13,925 nucleotides of DNA, taken from the NCBI GenBank assembly GCA_016866645.1, contig VGLX01000013.1:1-13925 (forward strand), given 5' to 3'. Numbering within the stretch: the first letter of the stretch is position 1; every line of letters starts with the position of its first letter. The position numbers and the translations under genes were made by a program. The stretch is from Candidatus Woesearchaeota archaeon. Lineage in GTDB: Archaea > Nanobdellota > Nanobdellia > SCGC-AAA011-G17 > VGLX01. The notes below the pieces were generated by a model. The model was not told the origin of the DNA and made no database searches. It saw nothing but the letters and a program-made list of their open reading frames with translations. This document shows positions 12,053 to 13,925 of this stretch, piece by piece.

Positions 12053-13725
12053 TCTTTGTACTCCTCAAGCCTGTCAGGATACATCGGAAAACCATCCCAC
12101 TTGCTTAGCGAAACTACCTCTCCCTTGAAGTACTGCCTTACCTTGTTAGCGAGCTGGCCTCTCTCAGAGTGAAGCCTTACGCCACGGTTGCATTCTGCCA
12201 CTAATATCTTCTTCGTGCCTAAGCTGTTAAGCTGCTGGATTATGCTGATAGGATAAGGATAGACGCTTTTCAAAGCCACCAAGCCATTCTTTCCTAGGGC
12301 TTCTTTGACAACAGGGACTGTCTCGCCATAACAGATGTAGACCTCTTCCGGGGCTGACTTGAGCTTCGCAGGCTCGAACTTCATGTTCTTGAAGATGTTA
12401 TAAGGCAGGCTCCTCCACGCATAAGGGTTCTGGCTGTTCTCAGCCTCTATGTTGACGAAGTCAGCTATGCTGAAAGCATCATAAGCTTCCTCAAACTTAT
12501 TGAACCTGTCATTAAGCCATTGGACAGCCGCCCTGTTAGCAGGCGTGCCAGAATCATTGGCAGTGTTCCCAGTCCTGTGCCCTTTCTTCAAAGGAAGCAT
12601 CCTCAAGTTCTTATCATCGAAATCATTAAGGCACAGCCTGACGATGTTCTTACGCTGGGAAACCTCTTTGCTAGAATTTATTATCACGCCTACCTTGTAG
12701 CTCCAGGCGATCTTGAAAGCGAGCTTCATAATCTCATAAATCTCCTGAGGAGTCGACGGAGTAAGTACGAATATCGGATGGTCACCATGTCCGCCATAAA
12801 CCGCGGTGAACAAGTCACTAGTCTGGGTAAGCGTAGGCATACCTGTGCTTGGTCCGCCACGCTGAACATTATAGATTACGAACGGAGTCCTCGAAGTGAC
12901 TGCCCAGTTTATCTGCTCGATCATCCTGTCCAGACCGGGGCCTGACGTAGCAGTCCATCCTTTAGCGCCTGCAGCATTCGCCCCAAGCATCACGCCAACT
13001 GCGTGCTCCTCACTGCTTCCCTGCAAGTAACCAGCGATGTCTGAAAGCTGAGAGACTTCACTCCACTTATGCATCGCTTCGCTCGAAGGCGTTATCGGAT
13101 AGCCTGCGTAAAAGTTAGCACCTGCAGCCATAGCACCGAAGACCGCAGCCTCATTGCCCATGAGGTAGTAAGAATCGTTAAAGCTTACACTCTTTTTGTT
13201 ATTAAAATCCAGGATGTCATCAAGGCTTTCAGCCACGGAGTCGAACCCAGCCATCACCGCTGCAGTATCAACATCGGCCTTTTCCTTAAGCAGCTGCTCA
13301 AGAGCCTGTTTCTGCTCAGGCTTGACACCCATTATCTTCAAGGTCGCGCCCATAGATGCCAAGTTGCCAAACTTACTATTAGAAACAGCCTTGAAATCTA
13401 TACCTATCTGCTTCTTAGAACTTATGCCGAGGCCTTCCAAGCTGACTTCACTATTATCATACAACACTATAGTATCTTCTTTTACCCTGTCCTTAGTCGC
13501 CTCCAGTCCTTCCTGGCTTAAAGCCACCAAACAGTCAACATAATAGTTCTGGCAGTCTCCGCCGATGACGACATCGCCGCCCATAGCGCCTTTCCTGGGT
13601 GAAGAATCATAGAACTGGCTTGAGCTTGTGTGCATGCCTAAAGACAAAGGGACGAACGGGAACGCGTCTGTTGCCGTCTTTATTCCCTGGCTTGCGCTTC
13701 CAGCGAATAGTATGGTCTTTGGCAT
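12049..13725 (-). CDS. korA: 2-oxoacid:ferredoxin oxidoreductase alpha subunit (gamma-alpha fusion)
   Basis: A 558-residue fusion. An N-terminal gamma domain (about 1-175) has a degenerate version of the GxGGQG motif, FAGSASQGIKTATDAF, and ends in a linker. The alpha/PFOR domain I starts at YLMGNEAAVFGAMAAG (187-202). YAGYPITPSSEA (206-217) is the two-subunit OFOR signature, followed by SSEEHAVGVMLGANAAGAK, TSGPGLDRMIEQ and QRGGPSTGMPTLTQTSDL, which contribute to the ThDP and substrate pocket. The C-terminal transketolase-like domain (EVYICYGET...GLVALKSVYPYP) completes it. It is slightly shorter than the about 600-630 residues usual for crenarchaeal homologues. The start at 13725 has a TATA box about 31 bases upstream. 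It is operonic with korB; no ferredoxin gene is adjacent. Confidence 0.93.
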   Translation of the reverse strand: MPKTILFAGSASQGIKTATDAFPFVPLSLGMHTSSSQFYDSSPRKGAMGGDVVIGGDCQNYYVDCLVALSQEGLEATKDRVKEDTIVLYDNSEVSLEGLGISSKKQIGIDFKAVSNSKFGNLASMGATLKIMGVKPEQKQALEQLLKEKADVDTAAVMAGFDSVAESLDDILDFNNKKSVSFNDSYYLMGNEAAVFGAMAAGANFYAGYPITPSSEAMHKWSEVSQLSDIAGYLQGSSEEHAVGVMLGANAAGAKGWTATSGPGLDRMIEQINWAVTSRTPFVIYNVQRGGPSTGMPTLTQTSDLFTAVYGGHGDHPIFVLTPSTPQEIYEIMKLAFKIAWSYKVGVIINSSKEVSQRKNIVRLCLNDFDDKNLRMLPLKKGHRTGNTANDSGTPANRAAVQWLNDRFNKFEEAYDAFSIADFVNIEAENSQNPYAWRSLPYNIFKNMKFEPAKLKSAPEEVYICYGETVPVVKEALGKNGLVALKSVYPYPISIIQQLNSLGTKKILVAECNRGVRLHSERGQLANKVRQYFKGEVVSLSKWDGFPMYPDRLEEYKE

Positions 13726-13726
13726 C

Positions 13727-13741
13727 TTCGCTTAAAGCGAA
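13727..13741. promoter_or_regulatory. Palindrome spanning the predicted korA transcription start
   Basis: TTCGCTT-A-AAGCGAA has two perfect 7-base arms around one base. It lies between the korA TATA box and ATG, over the expected initiation site. A repressor bound there would block the promoter; it could also be a 5' stem-loop in the mRNA. An operator role is inference. Confidence 0.4.
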
Positions 13742-13751
13742 TTAGAGAGGG

Positions 13752-13760
13752 TTTATAAAA
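13752..13760 (-). promoter_or_regulatory. TATA box of the korAB operon
   Basis: On the minus strand the sequence reads TTTTATAAA, a strong archaeal TATA box centred about 31 bases before the korA ATG at 13725. Confidence 0.65.
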
Positions 13761-13786
13761 CTTTTCAAACCAAGTATGTATTAAGC

Positions 13787-13925
13787 TTAGAGGATGGCTT
13801 TTAGTTGGTGGTAGGAGTTGATTTTTCTGAGGTCCCATGTGCTGAACAGGCTTAGCATGGTTTCTGTTGTTCGTTGTCCTTGGTCGGTTCTTAGGCATCC
13901 TATGATTTTTTCGAGTATTCTCCAT
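13787..13925 (-). CDS. C-terminal end of a transposase-like protein (5' partial)
   Basis: An open frame enters from the right edge: 45 residues beginning WRILEKIIGCLRTDQGQ, ending with TETMLSLFSTW, the basic DLRKINSYHQL and a final KAIL before TAA. The competing overlapping frame on the same strand is low-complexity (Asn, Pro, Arg, His) and less protein-like. The pattern RTxxGxxxxETxLSLxxTWxLxxxNxYxxLKxIL resembles the C-terminal tail of IS66-like DDE transposases from memory. The last 26 residues align without gaps with the partial frame at 2-82. Only the tail is present, so function rests on this resemblance. Confidence 0.55.
   Translation of the reverse strand, partial: WRILEKIIGCLRTDQGQRTTETMLSLFSTWDLRKINSYHQLKAIL

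Noticed and set aside
12520..13543. Long plus-strand frames opposite korA.
   Set aside because: They are antisense to a well-supported enzyme gene with conserved motifs throughout and show no motif or promoter of their own.
13680..13925. Alternative minus-strand frame at the right edge rich in Asn, Pro, Arg and His.
   Set aside because: The overlapping frame ending at 13787 is more protein-like and matches the frame at the left edge. The alternative also runs into the korA start.

Overview
The window reads as a compact archaeal chromosome segment, most likely from a small-genome DPANN-type (Woesearchaeota/Pacearchaeota-like) lineage. The lineage is inference. The archaeal assignment rests on several things: a Hjc Holliday junction resolvase, a very short histone-fold-like protein, a THUMP-domain tRNA methyltransferase of archaeal type, a gamma-alpha fused 2-oxoacid:ferredoxin oxidoreductase, Arg codons dominated by AGG/AGA, and archaeal TATA boxes centred about 27-36 bases upstream of most first genes. 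No tRNA, rRNA or CRISPR array was seen.

Layout. At the left edge (2-82, +) are the last 26 codons of a transposase-like protein. Next is a pyrimidine operon: pyrB and pyrC overlap by 4 bases, and a THUMP methyltransferase follows 14 bases later (149-2879). A minus-strand helical protein of unknown function (2845-3318) converges on the methyltransferase and overlaps its 3' end. A 55-residue histone-fold-like gene (3517-3684) ends in a hairpin/T-tract that it shares with a convergent caspase-like lipoprotein (3719-4591, -).

The centre of the window is the most unusual part. Six tightly packed same-strand genes (4681-7970) encode paralogues that all begin with one N-terminal signature, M-[KR]-x-P-x-x-F-x-x-x-[KQ]-x-L-[DE]-x-K. 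Three are short and soluble (143, 150 and 142 residues). Three are longer (226, 217 and 210 residues), with an added two-helix membrane hairpin and a conserved cytosolic-looking C-terminal tail. I recognise no characterised family for them. The array is divergently transcribed from the caspase-like lipoprotein across a shared 89-base promoter region.

To the right lie hjc (8011-8427), then a minus-strand pair of unknown genes (a membrane-anchored small protein and a coiled-coil protein, 8420-9753), an unknown soluble protein (9982-10518), and a zinc-ribbon/transmembrane/Cys-rich protein (10600-10974, -). After these comes the korA-korB operon (13725 down to 11108, -), which supplies oxidative decarboxylation of a 2-oxoacid to acyl-CoA with ferredoxin as electron acceptor. 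At the right edge (13787-13925, -) is the C-terminus of a second transposase-like protein whose ending resembles the one at the left edge. The two therefore point inward at the borders of the window.

Most intergenic gaps are short, many first genes look leaderless, and internal operon genes use 4-base overlaps or very small gaps. The core metabolic genes (pyrBC, korAB) flank an accessory-looking middle made of lineage-specific proteins. The strongest candidate for something undescribed is the six-paralogue array, possibly together with its divergent caspase-like neighbour.
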